A stretch of DNA of 64,000 nt from Pelagibacterium halotolerans B2 (GTDB lineage Bacteria > Pseudomonadota > Alphaproteobacteria > Rhizobiales > Devosiaceae). Shown one piece after another: positions 17,333-26,545 of the stretch. The translations under genes were made by a program, and so were the position numbers. Under the pieces are notes generated by a model. That model worked only from the letters and a program-made list of their open reading frames with translations, did no database searches and was not told the origin of the DNA. The stretch's first letter is position 1, and each line of letters starts with the position of its first letter. The stretch spans positions 2,604,001 to 2,668,000 of the forward strand of contig NC_016078.1 of NCBI RefSeq assembly GCF_000230555.1. The letters run 5' to 3'.

Positions 17333-17911
17333 TCAGCGCCCGAGCAGGGTTTCGGCGATGCGGGCGAGGCAGGCTTCGTAAGCCGTGAGGTCGGTGAGGC
17401 GGGCCTCGGGCGGCGCTTCGTGGCGGATGACGAGCCCGCCGCTCCTTGCGATGCCGCCATCGATCATCAGATTGTCGATCATCTCGTGGTTCTCGATCAT
17501 CAGCCCGTCCGGGCCGACGAGCCGGCCGGTCTCGGCGGGCCGCGTGTCCCCGCCATAATAGTCCTGGGCGACGCGCGTGGCGTAGGGGCGGGCGGTGTTG
17601 GTGTAGCCGAAGGCCCTGGCGCCGCGCGCGACCATGTAGCCGAGCTCGTAGACCGTGCCCGGATCGGCGCTGACACCGCGAAAGGGGGTGAGGTTGGCGA
17701 TGACGATGTCGGAGGCGTCCATCAGCTCTTCATTGTGGCGGCTGATCATGGTGCCGAAGGTGAATTTGTCGCCGCCCTCATACTTCAGGAAATCGCCCTG
17801 ACGCGCGCTCGGCTCCATGCCGTATTGCCGGCAGAGCGCGCGCTTTCTTTCAACCTGCGCGAAGCCCTCGGGCAGGAAGACCTCGGGGCCGGCGATGTAG
17901 ACGCGGATCAT
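17333..17911 (-). CDS. Nucleoside 2-deoxyribosyltransferase
   Basis: 192 residues. IRVYIAGPEVF at the N-terminus and DPGTVYELGYMVARG in the middle are the substrate and catalytic motifs of the family; the Glu of YELG is the expected nucleophile. Exchanges or hydrolyses the base of deoxynucleosides. The start overlaps the stop of the nucleoside hydrolase gene (ATGA at 17908-17911), so the two are translated together. Context: nucleoside/base catabolism. Confidence 0.9.
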   Translation of the reverse strand: MIRVYIAGPEVFLPEGFAQVERKRALCRQYGMEPSARQGDFLKYEGGDKFTFGTMISRHNEELMDASDIVIANLTPFRGVSADPGTVYELGYMVARGARAFGYTNTARPYATRVAQDYYGGDTRPAETGRLVGPDGLMIENHEMIDNLMIDGGIARSGGLVIRHEAPPEARLTDLTAYEACLARIAETLLGR

Positions 17912-18825
17912 GAGGCCGCTTTCGCGAGCGTGTCATGGAAGCGGGTGAGGAAGCCCTCGATGTCCACCTGGTCGATGACGAGGGCATTGGGTTCGCGCTT
18001 GTTGCCCCAGTAATCGATGATGGTGCGGCCGCGCGAGGGGCCTTCGGAGCAGTCGATCGTGACATTGCACTGCCGGCCCGAAAAGAGTTCGGGCCAGAGG
18101 CAGTAGCCGACCGCGCACATGTCGTGCATGGGCCGGCCCTTGCCGGCAAAGCGCGGATGGGCGACGGGGAGCGCCAGCAGCGGGGCGAGGAAATCGGCGC
18201 CCGGCGTGCCGATCTTCGCGACGCGGGCAGCAAGCGCGGTGTCGACCAGCACGGTCGACGTGGTGTCGAGCGGCAGGACGACGCGCTCGAAATCGGCCTC
18301 GAAGACGACCCGCGCGGCATGGGGGTCGGCATAGATGTTGTATTCGGCGGCGGGCGTGGTGTTGCCGAGCCCGATGGCGCCGCCCATGAGGACGAGGCGC
18401 TCGACCTTCTGCGCCAGTTCGGGCGCCTTGACTAGGACGACCGCGAGATTGGTCAGCGGGCCGACAAAGCAGAGCGTGACGCTACGCTCAGGCGCGCTGG
18501 AGAGCGTGCGGATCAGGAAGTCGACCGCGTGCTCCTTTTCGAGCGGGGTCTCGACGGCCTCGAAGCGCACCCCGGCAATGCCGGTGTCGCCATGAATGTG
18601 CTTGGCGTGGACGTGCGGCACGGCGAGCGGGCGCGGGCAGCCGGCATAGACCGGGACCCGGCGCGGGGCGCGATCGAGGATGCCACGGGTATTCCACTGG
18701 GTCTGGTGCAGTTCGACATTGCCCGCGGCGGTGGTGATGCCGGCAACCTCGATGCCCGGGGCCGAGAGCAGCAGCATGATGGCCACCGCATCGTCGAGGC
18801 CGGGGTCGCAGTCCAGAATGATCAT
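17908..18825 (-). CDS. Inosine-uridine preferring nucleoside hydrolase
   Basis: 305 residues starting MIILDCDPGLDDAVAIMLLL, the N-terminal Asp cluster that binds Ca2+ and ribose. LVLMGGAIGLGN, AEYNIYADPHAA and MHDMCAVGY are further family motifs. Hydrolyses N-ribosides to base plus ribose. AAAGGA lies 6 bases before the chosen ATG; the frame is open far upstream but without homology. Ribose produced would feed the ribokinase of the divergent operon. Confidence 0.92.
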   Translation of the reverse strand: MIILDCDPGLDDAVAIMLLLSAPGIEVAGITTAAGNVELHQTQWNTRGILDRAPRRVPVYAGCPRPLAVPHVHAKHIHGDTGIAGVRFEAVETPLEKEHAVDFLIRTLSSAPERSVTLCFVGPLTNLAVVLVKAPELAQKVERLVLMGGAIGLGNTTPAAEYNIYADPHAARVVFEADFERVVLPLDTTSTVLVDTALAARVAKIGTPGADFLAPLLALPVAHPRFAGKGRPMHDMCAVGYCLWPELFSGRQCNVTIDCSEGPSRGRTIIDYWGNKREPNALVIDQVDIEGFLTRFHDTLAKAAS

Positions 18826-18842
18826 CTTGGTCCTTTCATCGC

Positions 18843-19850
18843 CTATTTCGGCGTCTTCTTGAGCTTGCGGACGGGCACGGGGCGGCGTCCGGGGGCGAGG
18901 GGTGATTTCGGCTTCGTGGCGGCGGGCTTGGTGGCGCGCGGCTTGCGCTGGCCGGGATGCTCGGGCTCGAACCAGGGGAGCGCGAAGCTTGCGAACTGCT
19001 GCTCGATCTCGACCGAGCGCGGCGAACGGTGCGCGACGGCGCCCACCAGCCCTTCGAGAAGCGCGAGCACGCTGGCGTTCGAGGTCGAGGCGAGCTGGCG
19101 CTCGGCACGGGCGTAGAGGACGGTCTCGGTCAGCGCAGCGATGGGGGAAGCGGGGCCGTCGGTTATGGCGATCAGCGGCACGCCGCGATCCTTGACGAAG
19201 CGGGAGAGCTCGACCGCATCGCGGAAATAGCGCGGGAAGGCGATGGTGATGACGAGGTCGGCCGGCCCGTAGCGAAAGAGCTGGCGGCTCGCCCCGAAGG
19301 CGCCATCGGCGCTCGACAGGCTGCGGACATTGGGACGGTAGCGCCCGAGCCCGCTGGCGAGAAGCCCCGCGAGATGAGCCGAATTGTCGATGCCCACGAC
19401 ATAGATGCGCTCGGCCCGGAGGATGAGGTCGACCGCCTCGGTGCAGGTTTCGGGGCGCAGAATCTGGCGCGTCGCCTCGAGATTGGCGAGGTCCAGGCTG
19501 ATGGAGGCGGCAATGATCTCGGCGCTGGTCGACTGGCGGGAGATCTCGTTCTTGAGTTTTTCGACCGGAGCAAAAGCCGAGGAAAAGCCGCTGATGAGCT
19601 CGGCGCGGAACTCGGCATAGCCCTTGAAGCCGATGGCGCGCGCGAAGCGGTTGGCGGTGGCGACCGAAACCCCGACGCTCTGGACCGCCCCATGGATCGA
19701 GGTGCGCGCGACCTCGACCGGCTCGGCCAGCACATAGTCGGCGAACGCCCTCAGCGCCCCGCTGAACTGGGGATAGGCGCGCGATATCCGCTCGGAAATG
19801 GTGCCCGAGACGCTCCCGCTTTCGGCGGGCCGGGCATGAAGGGACGTCAT
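18843..19850 (-). CDS. MurR/RpiR-family regulator (HTH plus SIS domain)
   Basis: 335 residues from the ATG at 19850. N-terminal HTH_6 domain (ISERISRAYPQFSGALRAFA and VQSVGVSVATANRFARAIG), then a sugar-isomerase SIS domain (IYVVGIDNSAHLAGLLASGL, DLVITIAFPRYFRDAVEL, VPLIAITDGPASPIA) expected to bind a phosphosugar or nucleoside product. The last 45 residues are a Lys/Pro/Arg-rich tail that is unusual for the family. It heads the operon with the hydrolase and deoxyribosyltransferase and diverges from the binding-protein operon. Confidence 0.88.
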   Translation of the reverse strand: MTSLHARPAESGSVSGTISERISRAYPQFSGALRAFADYVLAEPVEVARTSIHGAVQSVGVSVATANRFARAIGFKGYAEFRAELISGFSSAFAPVEKLKNEISRQSTSAEIIAASISLDLANLEATRQILRPETCTEAVDLILRAERIYVVGIDNSAHLAGLLASGLGRYRPNVRSLSSADGAFGASRQLFRYGPADLVITIAFPRYFRDAVELSRFVKDRGVPLIAITDGPASPIAALTETVLYARAERQLASTSNASVLALLEGLVGAVAHRSPRSVEIEQQFASFALPWFEPEHPGQRKPRATKPAATKPKSPLAPGRRPVPVRKLKKTPK

Positions 19851-19873
19851 CGACTCTTTCTCCGTTGATACAT

Positions 19874-19915
19874 TTGTAACATGTGCTAGAGTTTTGTGTA
19901 ACAGAAGTTTCTGTT
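19874..19915. promoter_or_regulatory. Candidate RpiR operator between the divergent nucleoside operons
   Basis: TGTAACA occurs twice, at 19875 and 19897, one 22 bases (two helical turns) after the other. The second runs into a perfect 7-bp inverted repeat, AACAGAA-GT-TTCTGTT (19900-19915). The spacing and placement suit control of both directions. Confidence 0.5.
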
Positions 19916-19960
19916 GGGGCTTTGGTGCCCGTCCGCGTGACGGGCCGGAAGGAAGGGACC

Positions 19961-20989
19961 ATGACACAAAACCTGCTGATTTCTCGCCGTCACTTCGTCG
20001 CCGGGGCCGGTGCGGCCCTCGGCATGATGCCGTTTTTCGGTTCAGGCGCCTTCGCGCAGGAGCGGACGAGCATCACCACCGCCTTCGGCTGGGTGCCGAA
20101 CGTGCAGTATGCGGGCCACTGGGTCGCGCTCGAGAACGGGTATTTCGCCGAGGAGGGGATCGACGCCGAGCACCTGCCGGGCGGCCCGAACGCGCCGCAA
20201 TCGTTGGTGACCCTCGCAACGGGCAATGCCCAGGTTGCGCACGGCCAGTGGCTGCCGCTGCTCGACGCGCGGGCGCGCGGCAATGATTTCGTGATGATCG
20301 GGGCAAACTTCCCGGTCAATCCGGCGGGCGTCATCTCGCTGCCGGGCCGGCCGATCCGGCAGCCAAGTGACCTCGTGGGCGCACGGATCCTCGCTCAGGT
20401 CGAATCGGACCGCCAGATCATCGAGACCATCTTTGCGCTCAACGGGCTCGAGGACGACTACACCTTCGTGCCGTCGGGCTTCTCGCCCGAGCCGCTGATT
20501 GCGGGCGATGGCGACGTCTACATGGCTTTCGTCACCAACCAGCCGATCACGCTCGAGCAGATGGGCATGGTTGCGGGCGAGGACTTCATCGTCACGCTGC
20601 TGGCCGACCTCGGCTATGTGCAGCCGGGCGTCATCTTCGTCACCGAGCGGGCAACGCTCGAAAGCCGTCGCGACGAACTGGTGCGCTATCTGCGGGCGCT
20701 GCTGCGCGGCTGGCAGACCAATGCCGAGGATCCCGAATATGCGGCCCGGCTCGTCGTCGAGAAATACGGCGCCGATCTCGGGCTCGACCTCAACCAGCAG
20801 ATCCGGCAGAACGAGCTGCAGATCCCCTATGTCGAGGCGCCGGACGGCAGGGGTATGTTCTGGCTCGACGAGGCCATGGTGACGGGCCCGATGTACGACG
20901 TCGCCCGTGCCCAGGAGCGCGAGCTGCCCGCTTCGCTCGAGGACATCTACGACATGAGCCTGCTCGCCGAGGCCCAGGCGAGCCTCTAA
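19961..20989 (+). CDS. ABC transporter substrate-binding protein (NMT1/SsuA-like), Tat-exported
   Basis: 342 residues. The N-terminus has a twin-arginine signal (SRRHFVAGAGAALGMMPFF, cleavage after AFA). The mature part resembles SsuA/ThiY-type proteins: TTAFGWVPNVQYAGHWVALE, GYFAEEGIDAEHLPGG, LVGARILAQVES. Homologues bind pyrimidine-like or sulfonate ligands; here the neighbours (nucleoside hydrolase, amidohydrolase, ribokinase) point to a base or nucleoside derivative. AGGAAGGG precedes the ATG. First gene of a six-gene operon. Confidence 0.88.
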   Translation: MTQNLLISRRHFVAGAGAALGMMPFFGSGAFAQERTSITTAFGWVPNVQYAGHWVALENGYFAEEGIDAEHLPGGPNAPQSLVTLATGNAQVAHGQWLPLLDARARGNDFVMIGANFPVNPAGVISLPGRPIRQPSDLVGARILAQVESDRQIIETIFALNGLEDDYTFVPSGFSPEPLIAGDGDVYMAFVTNQPITLEQMGMVAGEDFIVTLLADLGYVQPGVIFVTERATLESRRDELVRYLRALLRGWQTNAEDPEYAARLVVEKYGADLGLDLNQQIRQNELQIPYVEAPDGRGMFWLDEAMVTGPMYDVARAQERELPASLEDIYDMSLLAEAQASL

Positions 20990-20997
20990 GGCCCCTC

Positions 20998-21023
20998 GAC
21001 CGGGGCGTTCAACCGCCCCGGTC
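20998..21023 (+). terminator. Intergenic GC hairpin after the binding-protein gene
   Basis: Perfect 10-bp stem (GACCGGGGCG / CGCCCCGGTC) with loop TTCAAC, 8 bases after the stop codon and without a T run. More likely an mRNA 3'-end stabiliser or partial terminator that raises binding-protein yield over the downstream genes. Confidence 0.6.
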
Positions 21024-21056
21024 CTTCCTATCGACGCAATTTTCCGAGGACCATCA

Positions 21057-22460
21057 GTGACCGATCCCGCCAACGCCGCCCCAGAACCCGTCGACATTCT
21101 CGTTACCGGGTGCGACGTCGTCACCCTCGACGATGCGGGCACGATTATCAGGAACGGCGCCATCGCCATCAAGGGCGGCCGGATCGTCTGGATGGGCAAG
21201 GCGGACGATGCGACGGGCCGGTTTACTCCCGAAACGCGGGTCGATGGCAGCGACCGGATCGCCATGCCCGGGCTGATCGACGGGCACATGCATACCGCCC
21301 AGCAATTGCTGCGCGGCAAGATCTTCGAGATGCAGCGCAAGCGCGCGCTCAAGATTCCGATCTGGAAGAATTATTACCTCCCCTTCGAGGGCATGCTGAC
21401 GCCCGAGGATGTCGAGCTCTCCGGGCTCGTCGCCTATACCAACATGATCAGCGTGGGGACGACCTGCTTTGCCGAAGCCGGCGGACCGCATCCGGACGCG
21501 ATGGGCGAGGCGGCACTCGAGGTCGGCATTCGCGGCTTCATCGCGCTCTCGACGGTCGACCAGACCTCGGGGATCGGCGCGACGGTGCCCTCCTCGATGA
21601 TGATGAACACAGAGCAGGCCTATGACCGGAACGTGGAGCTGGTTAATCGCTGGGCGGGGCAGGACCGGGTGAAGGCGTGGCTGGGGCTGCGCCAGATCAT
21701 CGTCTGTTCGCCCGAGCTCATCAAATCCATGTCGGCGGCGGCGCACGAGCTCGACGTCAAGATCCATACGCACCTTTGCGAAGGGGCCTATGAGATCGAC
21801 TATGCGCTCGAGCATTTCGGCAAGCGCCCGACCGAATATCTCGCCGATCTGGGGGTGCTCGACCATCATCTCCATTGCGCGCATTCGGTGCTGCTCTCGC
21901 CCGACGAGGTCGACCTCTACGTCAAGCACCGGCCCTCGGCCTGCCATTGCGGGTTCAACAATTATTCGATCGGGGCGCCGCGGCTGCTCGAGATGTGGCG
22001 CAAGGGCATCGATATCGGGCTCGGCACGGACGGGGCGGCGGCCTGGGGACCGCTCGACATCTTCCAGGTGGCGCATGTGACGCGCATCGGCCAGCAGGCG
22101 CTGGCGGGGACGCCCTGGCACATGCGGACGGCCATTTCGAGCGAGGAACTGCTAGCCATCGCCACCCGCGGCGGCGCGCGGGCGCTGGGGCTCGCCGACG
22201 AACTGGGCAGCCTCGAAACCGGCAAGCGGGCCGACATCCTCCTCGTCGATACGACCCAGATGGACCAGCAGCCCATCCTCGATCCGCTGTTTGCGGTCTC
22301 GAGCACGGTGGTGGGGCGCGACGTGCGCAGCGTCATCGTCGATGGCAAGCTCGTGATGAAGGAACGCGAATTCCTCACCGTCGACATCGACGCGATCAAG
22401 GCACGGCTTGCCGCGCGCGGGCCCGAACTCATGGCGCGCTTCGAGGCGCTGGTTGCATGA
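21057..22460 (+). CDS. Amidohydrolase / deaminase (TrzN-AtzB-SsnA-type, metal dependent)
   Basis: 467 residues starting with GTG at 21057, 6 bases after GAGGA. Metal-binding motifs of the amidohydrolase superfamily are present: GLIDGHMHT (residue about 75), KIHTHLCEG, LHCAH and GLGTDGAA. C-terminal RADILLVDT is the usual composite-domain strand. Members deaminate or dechlorinate purines, pterins, triazines or S-adenosylhomocysteine; operon context favours an aminopurine-like substrate. Overlaps the ATPase gene by ATGA. Confidence 0.85.
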   Translation: MTDPANAAPEPVDILVTGCDVVTLDDAGTIIRNGAIAIKGGRIVWMGKADDATGRFTPETRVDGSDRIAMPGLIDGHMHTAQQLLRGKIFEMQRKRALKIPIWKNYYLPFEGMLTPEDVELSGLVAYTNMISVGTTCFAEAGGPHPDAMGEAALEVGIRGFIALSTVDQTSGIGATVPSSMMMNTEQAYDRNVELVNRWAGQDRVKAWLGLRQIIVCSPELIKSMSAAAHELDVKIHTHLCEGAYEIDYALEHFGKRPTEYLADLGVLDHHLHCAHSVLLSPDEVDLYVKHRPSACHCGFNNYSIGAPRLLEMWRKGIDIGLGTDGAAAWGPLDIFQVAHVTRIGQQALAGTPWHMRTAISSEELLAIATRGGARALGLADELGSLETGKRADILLVDTTQMDQQPILDPLFAVSSTVVGRDVRSVIVDGKLVMKEREFLTVDIDAIKARLAARGPELMARFEALVA

Positions 22461-23248
22461 CAGACAGAACGGCCGCACCGGCCATCGACTTCCGGGGCGT
22501 CACCAAGAGCTTCCGCCTGCCGGACGGCAAGACGCTGACGGCCCTGACCGATACGAGCCTGTCGGTGGGGAAGGGCGAGTTCGTCGCGCTGCTCGGCCCC
22601 AGCGGCTGCGGCAAGAGCACGCTCCTGCGGCTCGTCGCCGGGCTCGAAGCGCCGAGCTCGGGCGCAGTTGCGGTCGAGGGGCGGGCGCCTGCGGAGCTGG
22701 TGAAGGCGCACCGGCTCGGCATCGCTTTTCAGGAGCATGCGCTGCTGCCCTGGCTGACGGTGCGCCAGAATATCGAGCTGCCCTTCCGCATTGCCGGACG
22801 GCCGGTGGTGCGCGAGCGGGTGCAGGGGCTGATCAATCTCGTGGGGCTCGCAGGCTTCGAGGCGGCGCGGCCCAAGCAGCTTTCAGGCGGCATGCGCCAG
22901 CGCGTGGCGATCGCGCGCTCGCTCGTGCTCGAGCCTGAAATCCTGCTGCTCGACGAACCCTTCGGGGCGCTCGACGCGGTGACGCGCCGGCAGATGAATG
23001 TGGAGCTCCAGCGCATCTGGTCCGAAAGCCGGATCTCGACGCTGCTCGTCACCCATGCGGTGGAGGAGGCGCTGTTCCTCGCCGACCGGGTGATCGTGCT
23101 CAGCGGGCGGCCGGGCAAAGTGGTGCGCACGCTCGAAGTGCCGTTTGACCGCCCGCGGCATCCTGACGTGATGCGGACAGCCCAGTTCCACGAACTGGTG
23201 GACGAGCTGACCGAAACGCTTCACCCCACGGACGGAGCGGGCCATTGA
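22457..23248 (+). CDS. ABC transporter ATP-binding protein (SsuB/TauB type)
   Basis: 263 residues. Walker A LLGPSGCGKSTLLRLVAG, Q-loop AFQEHALLPWLTV, signature LSGGMRQRVAIARSL, Walker B ILLLDEPFGALDA and switch VTHAVEEALF are intact. Partner of the two permeases that follow. Start and stop overlap both neighbours. Confidence 0.92.
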   Translation: MTDRTAAPAIDFRGVTKSFRLPDGKTLTALTDTSLSVGKGEFVALLGPSGCGKSTLLRLVAGLEAPSSGAVAVEGRAPAELVKAHRLGIAFQEHALLPWLTVRQNIELPFRIAGRPVVRERVQGLINLVGLAGFEAARPKQLSGGMRQRVAIARSLVLEPEILLLDEPFGALDAVTRRQMNVELQRIWSESRISTLLVTHAVEEALFLADRVIVLSGRPGKVVRTLEVPFDRPRHPDVMRTAQFHELVDELTETLHPTDGAGH

Positions 23249-23997
23249 GCGGGGAGCGGACCCAATCGCTGCTGCTCGGCGCACTGGGGGTCGCGCTGCT
23301 GCTCGGCGCTTGGGAGGTGATCGGGCAGAACCGGCTCGTGGGCATGACCTGGCCGCCCTTTTCGAGCGTCATGGCGTTTCTCTTCGATCCCTCTCGCCAG
23401 GCGCTCTTTTCGCGCGCGCTGACGGCCACGCTCGGCTCGGCCGGGCTCGGCTATCTGATCGGGGGGCTCGCGGGCCTGGCCTTCGCGATGCTCGGGCAGA
23501 TCCTGCCGGTGCTGCGCCCCGGCACGGACCGGGCGACGGCGGTGATCCACGCCATTCCCTCGATTGCGCTCGCGCCGATCTTCATCGTGCTTTTGAGCCG
23601 CGAGGCGGCGCCGACGGCGCTGGCCGCGCTCAACGCCTTCTTCGTCTTCTATGTCGCGGGCGCCTCGGGGTTCGCGTCTTCGAGCCAGACCCAGCGCGAC
23701 CTGATGGCAGCGCTCGGCGCTTCGGGCACCAAGCGCTTCTTCCATGTCGACCTGCCGGCGGCTTTTCCCGGCATCGTCAGCGGCATGAAGCTCGCCGTGC
23801 CGGCCGCGCTGATCGGGGCGATCATCGGGGAATGGTTCGGCGCGCCGCGCGGGCTCGGCATTCTCATCGTCAACGCCATGCAGAACTTCCAGATCCCGCT
23901 GCTCTGGAGCGTCGTGGTGCTGGCGGCAACGACATCGCTCGTGCTCTTTTCGGCAATGACCCTTCTCGAACGCATCGTGCACGAGCGCTACAGATGA
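23245..23997 (+). CDS. ABC transporter permease (SsuC/TauC type), first of two
   Basis: 250 residues with about six membrane segments; the EAA-like loop reads LMAALGASGTKRFFHVDLPA. The start is a TTG at 23245 overlapping the ATPase stop codon; no ATG is available before the first membrane segment. Forms a heterodimer with the next gene product; two different permeases in an Ssu-type system are typical of nucleobase/hydroxymethylpyrimidine-like importers. Confidence 0.85.
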   Translation: MSGERTQSLLLGALGVALLLGAWEVIGQNRLVGMTWPPFSSVMAFLFDPSRQALFSRALTATLGSAGLGYLIGGLAGLAFAMLGQILPVLRPGTDRATAVIHAIPSIALAPIFIVLLSREAAPTALAALNAFFVFYVAGASGFASSSQTQRDLMAALGASGTKRFFHVDLPAAFPGIVSGMKLAVPAALIGAIIGEWFGAPRGLGILIVNAMQNFQIPLLWSVVVLAATTSLVLFSAMTLLERIVHERYR

Positions 23998-24785
23998 GCC
24001 AGTCCGCAACCGCCAACGGGCCCGCGCGGCCCTCGCTCGCCGCCCGGATCGGGCGGACGCTCCTCAATTTCTGGGGCATCGCGCTCATCCTCGTGCTCTG
24101 GGAGGCGCTGGTCGTCCTCAACGATTTCAACGTGATCGTCATGCCCCGGCCCTGGGCGGTGTTCGCCGACATCTGGGCCAATCCCGGACTGTACCTCCAG
24201 AACTTCATGCAGACCGCGTGGGTGGCGATGAGCGGGCTGGTGCTCGGGATGATCGCCGGCACGACCATCGCGGTGCTTGCCTGGTCCTCGCGCATCCTCA
24301 ACGGGCTCCTGACCCCGATCGGGCTCATCTTCTCCTCGATCCCGGTGGTGGCCATGATCCCGGTTCTGGCGCGGATGCTGGGCTATGGCACCGAGACCGT
24401 GCTGGCGATCGTCGCCATCCTCTCCTTCTTCCCGTTCTTCGTCTTCACCGGTTCGGGGCTGAAGCTGCTGCCGGCGGGGAGCGCTGACCTGTTCTCGGTG
24501 TTCGGCGCCAAAAAGCACCAGCGGCTCTTTCATCTGGCGCTGCCCTCGGCGCTGCCGAACTGGACGGTGGCGCTGCGCCTTGCGAGCGCCAACGCCATTC
24601 TCGGGGCCATGGTCGCCGAATTCCTGATGGGTACGAGCGGGCTGGGGCAGATGCTGCATGCGGCGAGCCAGGCCTTCAACACAGAGCGGGCGCTCGGGGC
24701 CAGCGTCTGCGCGACAATCGGGTCGGTGACGCTCTTCGTGCTCGTCGTCTCGCTCGAGGCGCGCGTGCGCGAGCGCTGGACCTGA
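23994..24785 (+). CDS. ABC transporter permease (SsuC/TauC type), second of two
   Basis: 263 residues, six membrane segments, coupling loop LFSVFGAKKHQRLFHLALPS. Begins at the ATGA overlap with the preceding permease. The open frame extends far upstream, but that part is the antisense-free shadow of the first permease gene. Confidence 0.88.
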   Translation: MSQSATANGPARPSLAARIGRTLLNFWGIALILVLWEALVVLNDFNVIVMPRPWAVFADIWANPGLYLQNFMQTAWVAMSGLVLGMIAGTTIAVLAWSSRILNGLLTPIGLIFSSIPVVAMIPVLARMLGYGTETVLAIVAILSFFPFFVFTGSGLKLLPAGSADLFSVFGAKKHQRLFHLALPSALPNWTVALRLASANAILGAMVAEFLMGTSGLGQMLHAASQAFNTERALGASVCATIGSVTLFVLVVSLEARVRERWT

Positions 24786-24802
24786 GCCGGGAGCAGAGGG
24801 AC

Positions 24803-25735
24803 ATGGTTGGGCGGATCGTCGTCATCGGCAGCAACATGATCGATCTCGTGACCTATGCGCGGCGCATGCCGGAGCGGGGCGAGACGCTGGAGGCCGAACG
24901 CTTCCAGAGCGGGTTCGGCGGCAAGGGCGCCAACCAGGCGGTGGCGGCGGCGCTGCTGGGTTCGGAGGTCGCGATGATCGGGCGGGTGGGCGATGATGAT
25001 TTCGCCACCGGCACGCTCGCCAATTTTGTCCGGCACGGGATCGATGCGACCCATGTGGCGCGGGTGCCGGGGGTGGCGAGCGGGGTCGCGCCGATCCTCG
25101 TCGAGCCGGGCGGGGAGAACCGCATCCTCATCGCGCCGGGCGCGAATGCGCATCTGCTGCCCGAGGATCTCCTGCCGGCGCGCGGGCTCGTCGAAGGCGC
25201 AGCGCTTGCGATCTTCCAGCTCGAGATCCGCACCGCGACGGTGCTCGCCGGTCTCGAAATGGCGCGGAAGGCCGGGGTTGCGACGCTGCTGAACCCGGCG
25301 CCCGCGCCGGACGGTCCGCTGCCCGAGGGCATGCTCGGGCTCGTCGACCACCTCGTGCTCAACCAGAGCGAACTCGCCATTCTCTCGGGCCTTGCGCCCG
25401 ACGCCGAGATCGACGTGATCGATGCGGCCAACGGGCTGCTGGCGCGCGGGGTCGGGCGGGTGGTGGTGACGCTGGGCGCGCGCGGGGCGCGGCTCGTCGG
25501 GCCCGAAGGCGTCGCGGTGATCGCCCCGGTGCCGGTCACGGCGCTCGACACGACGGGGGCGGGCGACGCGTTCATCGGGGCCTTCGCCCATTTCCTCGTT
25601 TCGGGCAGTTCGCTCGAAACGGCGCTTGCGGCGGCGAGTCGGTATGCCGCGCTTTCGGTGACGCGGCCGGGAACGCAATCGTCCTATGCGGACAGAGCGA
25701 GCTTTGCGCGGTTTTCGGCAGGCGCGGCGGGCTAG
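24803..25735 (+). CDS. rbsK: Ribokinase (PfkB family)
   Basis: 310 residues. GFGGKGANQAVAAALLG (substrate site) and DTTGAGDAFIGAFAHF (anion hole and catalytic Asp) are the two PfkB signatures. Would phosphorylate ribose released by the nucleoside hydrolase. GGGAGCAGAGGG precedes the ATG. The stop overlaps the end of the convergent GntR remnant. Confidence 0.92.
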   Translation: MVGRIVVIGSNMIDLVTYARRMPERGETLEAERFQSGFGGKGANQAVAAALLGSEVAMIGRVGDDDFATGTLANFVRHGIDATHVARVPGVASGVAPILVEPGGENRILIAPGANAHLLPEDLLPARGLVEGAALAIFQLEIRTATVLAGLEMARKAGVATLLNPAPAPDGPLPEGMLGLVDHLVLNQSELAILSGLAPDAEIDVIDAANGLLARGVGRVVVTLGARGARLVGPEGVAVIAPVPVTALDTTGAGDAFIGAFAHFLVSGSSLETALAAASRYAALSVTRPGTQSSYADRASFARFSAGAAG

Positions 25736-26280
25736 CGGCGGCTTTTGGCGCGGGGGAGGGGCGCGGCGCCCTCGGTAAAGACGTGGCCGTCGGCCATGCG
25801 CTTCAACAGCCGGTCGCGCGCGGCGGTCACATGGTTGAAGACGGCCCGGCCGGCACCCTCCGCATCGTGCCGCTCGAAGGCGCGGACGATGTCCTCATGC
25901 TCGGCGATGACCGTGTCGTAGACAGAAGGGATGTAGCCCCCGAGGCTGTCGCCGACCGTGCGCACGACGCGCGTGCGCCCCTCGAGGATCATCTCGGCCT
26001 GCCGGTTGCCGGCGAGCCGGTAGATGCGGTTGTGGAAATGCACGTTCTCATGGGTCGCGACCATCGAATTGCCCGAGCGGATGAGCGCGCACAGATCGGT
26101 GTGGATGGTGCGCAGATCGGCGATGTCGGCATCGGTCGCGCGCTCGACGGCGCGGGTGGCGAGCATGGATTCGATGCCGACGCGGATGTCGTAGATGTTG
26201 CGGATGTAGTCCTCGGTCAGGGCCTCGATCTCGAAGCCGCGATGCGCGAGCGAGATCAATATGCCTTCGCCGACGCTCTC
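25732..26280 (-). pseudogene. GntR-family FCD regulator, N-terminus lost to an IS21 insertion
   Basis: The frame reads EGILISLAHRGFEIEALTED, YIRNIYDIRVGIESMLATR, ENVHFHNRIYRLAGN and AVFNHVTAARDRLLKRM: a nearly complete FCD ligand-binding domain plus the last wing of the HTH. Upstream of about 26280 the sequence is IS21 istA in another frame, so the DNA-binding half has been replaced. An out-of-frame ATG upstream allows a 220-residue reading frame, but its first 45 residues are not GntR. It probably once regulated the nucleoside operon. Confidence 0.8.
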
Positions 26281-26545
26281 TTTGGTAGGAAAATGCCGTC
26301 TCGCCCGAGCGCAAAACCTTGCGCACCGTATTCCGCGAAACGTGCAGCTCTCGAACGATCTCCTTGATCGTCTTGCCCTGCACAAAATGGGCACGCCGTA
26401 TACGCGCGATCGTATCCACGCCCTTCATCCCCCAACCACCTATCCTCACCAAAGGAAAGGCAGTCTGTTCTTACCTCAACACAGGGGGTCAATATTGGAT
26501 GCCGATCACCCCCAAATCGGGGTCAATATTCCACGCCGAATGACA
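26280..26545 (-). mobile_element. istA: IS21-family left end with istA N-terminal fragment
   Basis: The terminus begins TGTCATTCGG at 26545, and CAATATTGACCCC occurs twice just inside, as expected for IS21 left-end repeats. From ATG 26428 the frame reads MKGVDTIARIRRAHFVQGKT and IKEIVRELHVSRNTVRKVLR, the IstA N-terminal HTH; homology ends about residue 50 at the GntR junction. The element interrupts an XRE gene on one side and the GntR gene on the other. Confidence 0.75.

Noticed and set aside
18826..19962. N-terminal extension of the nucleoside hydrolase frame to 19962
   Set aside because: Out-of-frame shadow of the RpiR gene; hydrolase homology and a ribosome site start exactly at 18825.
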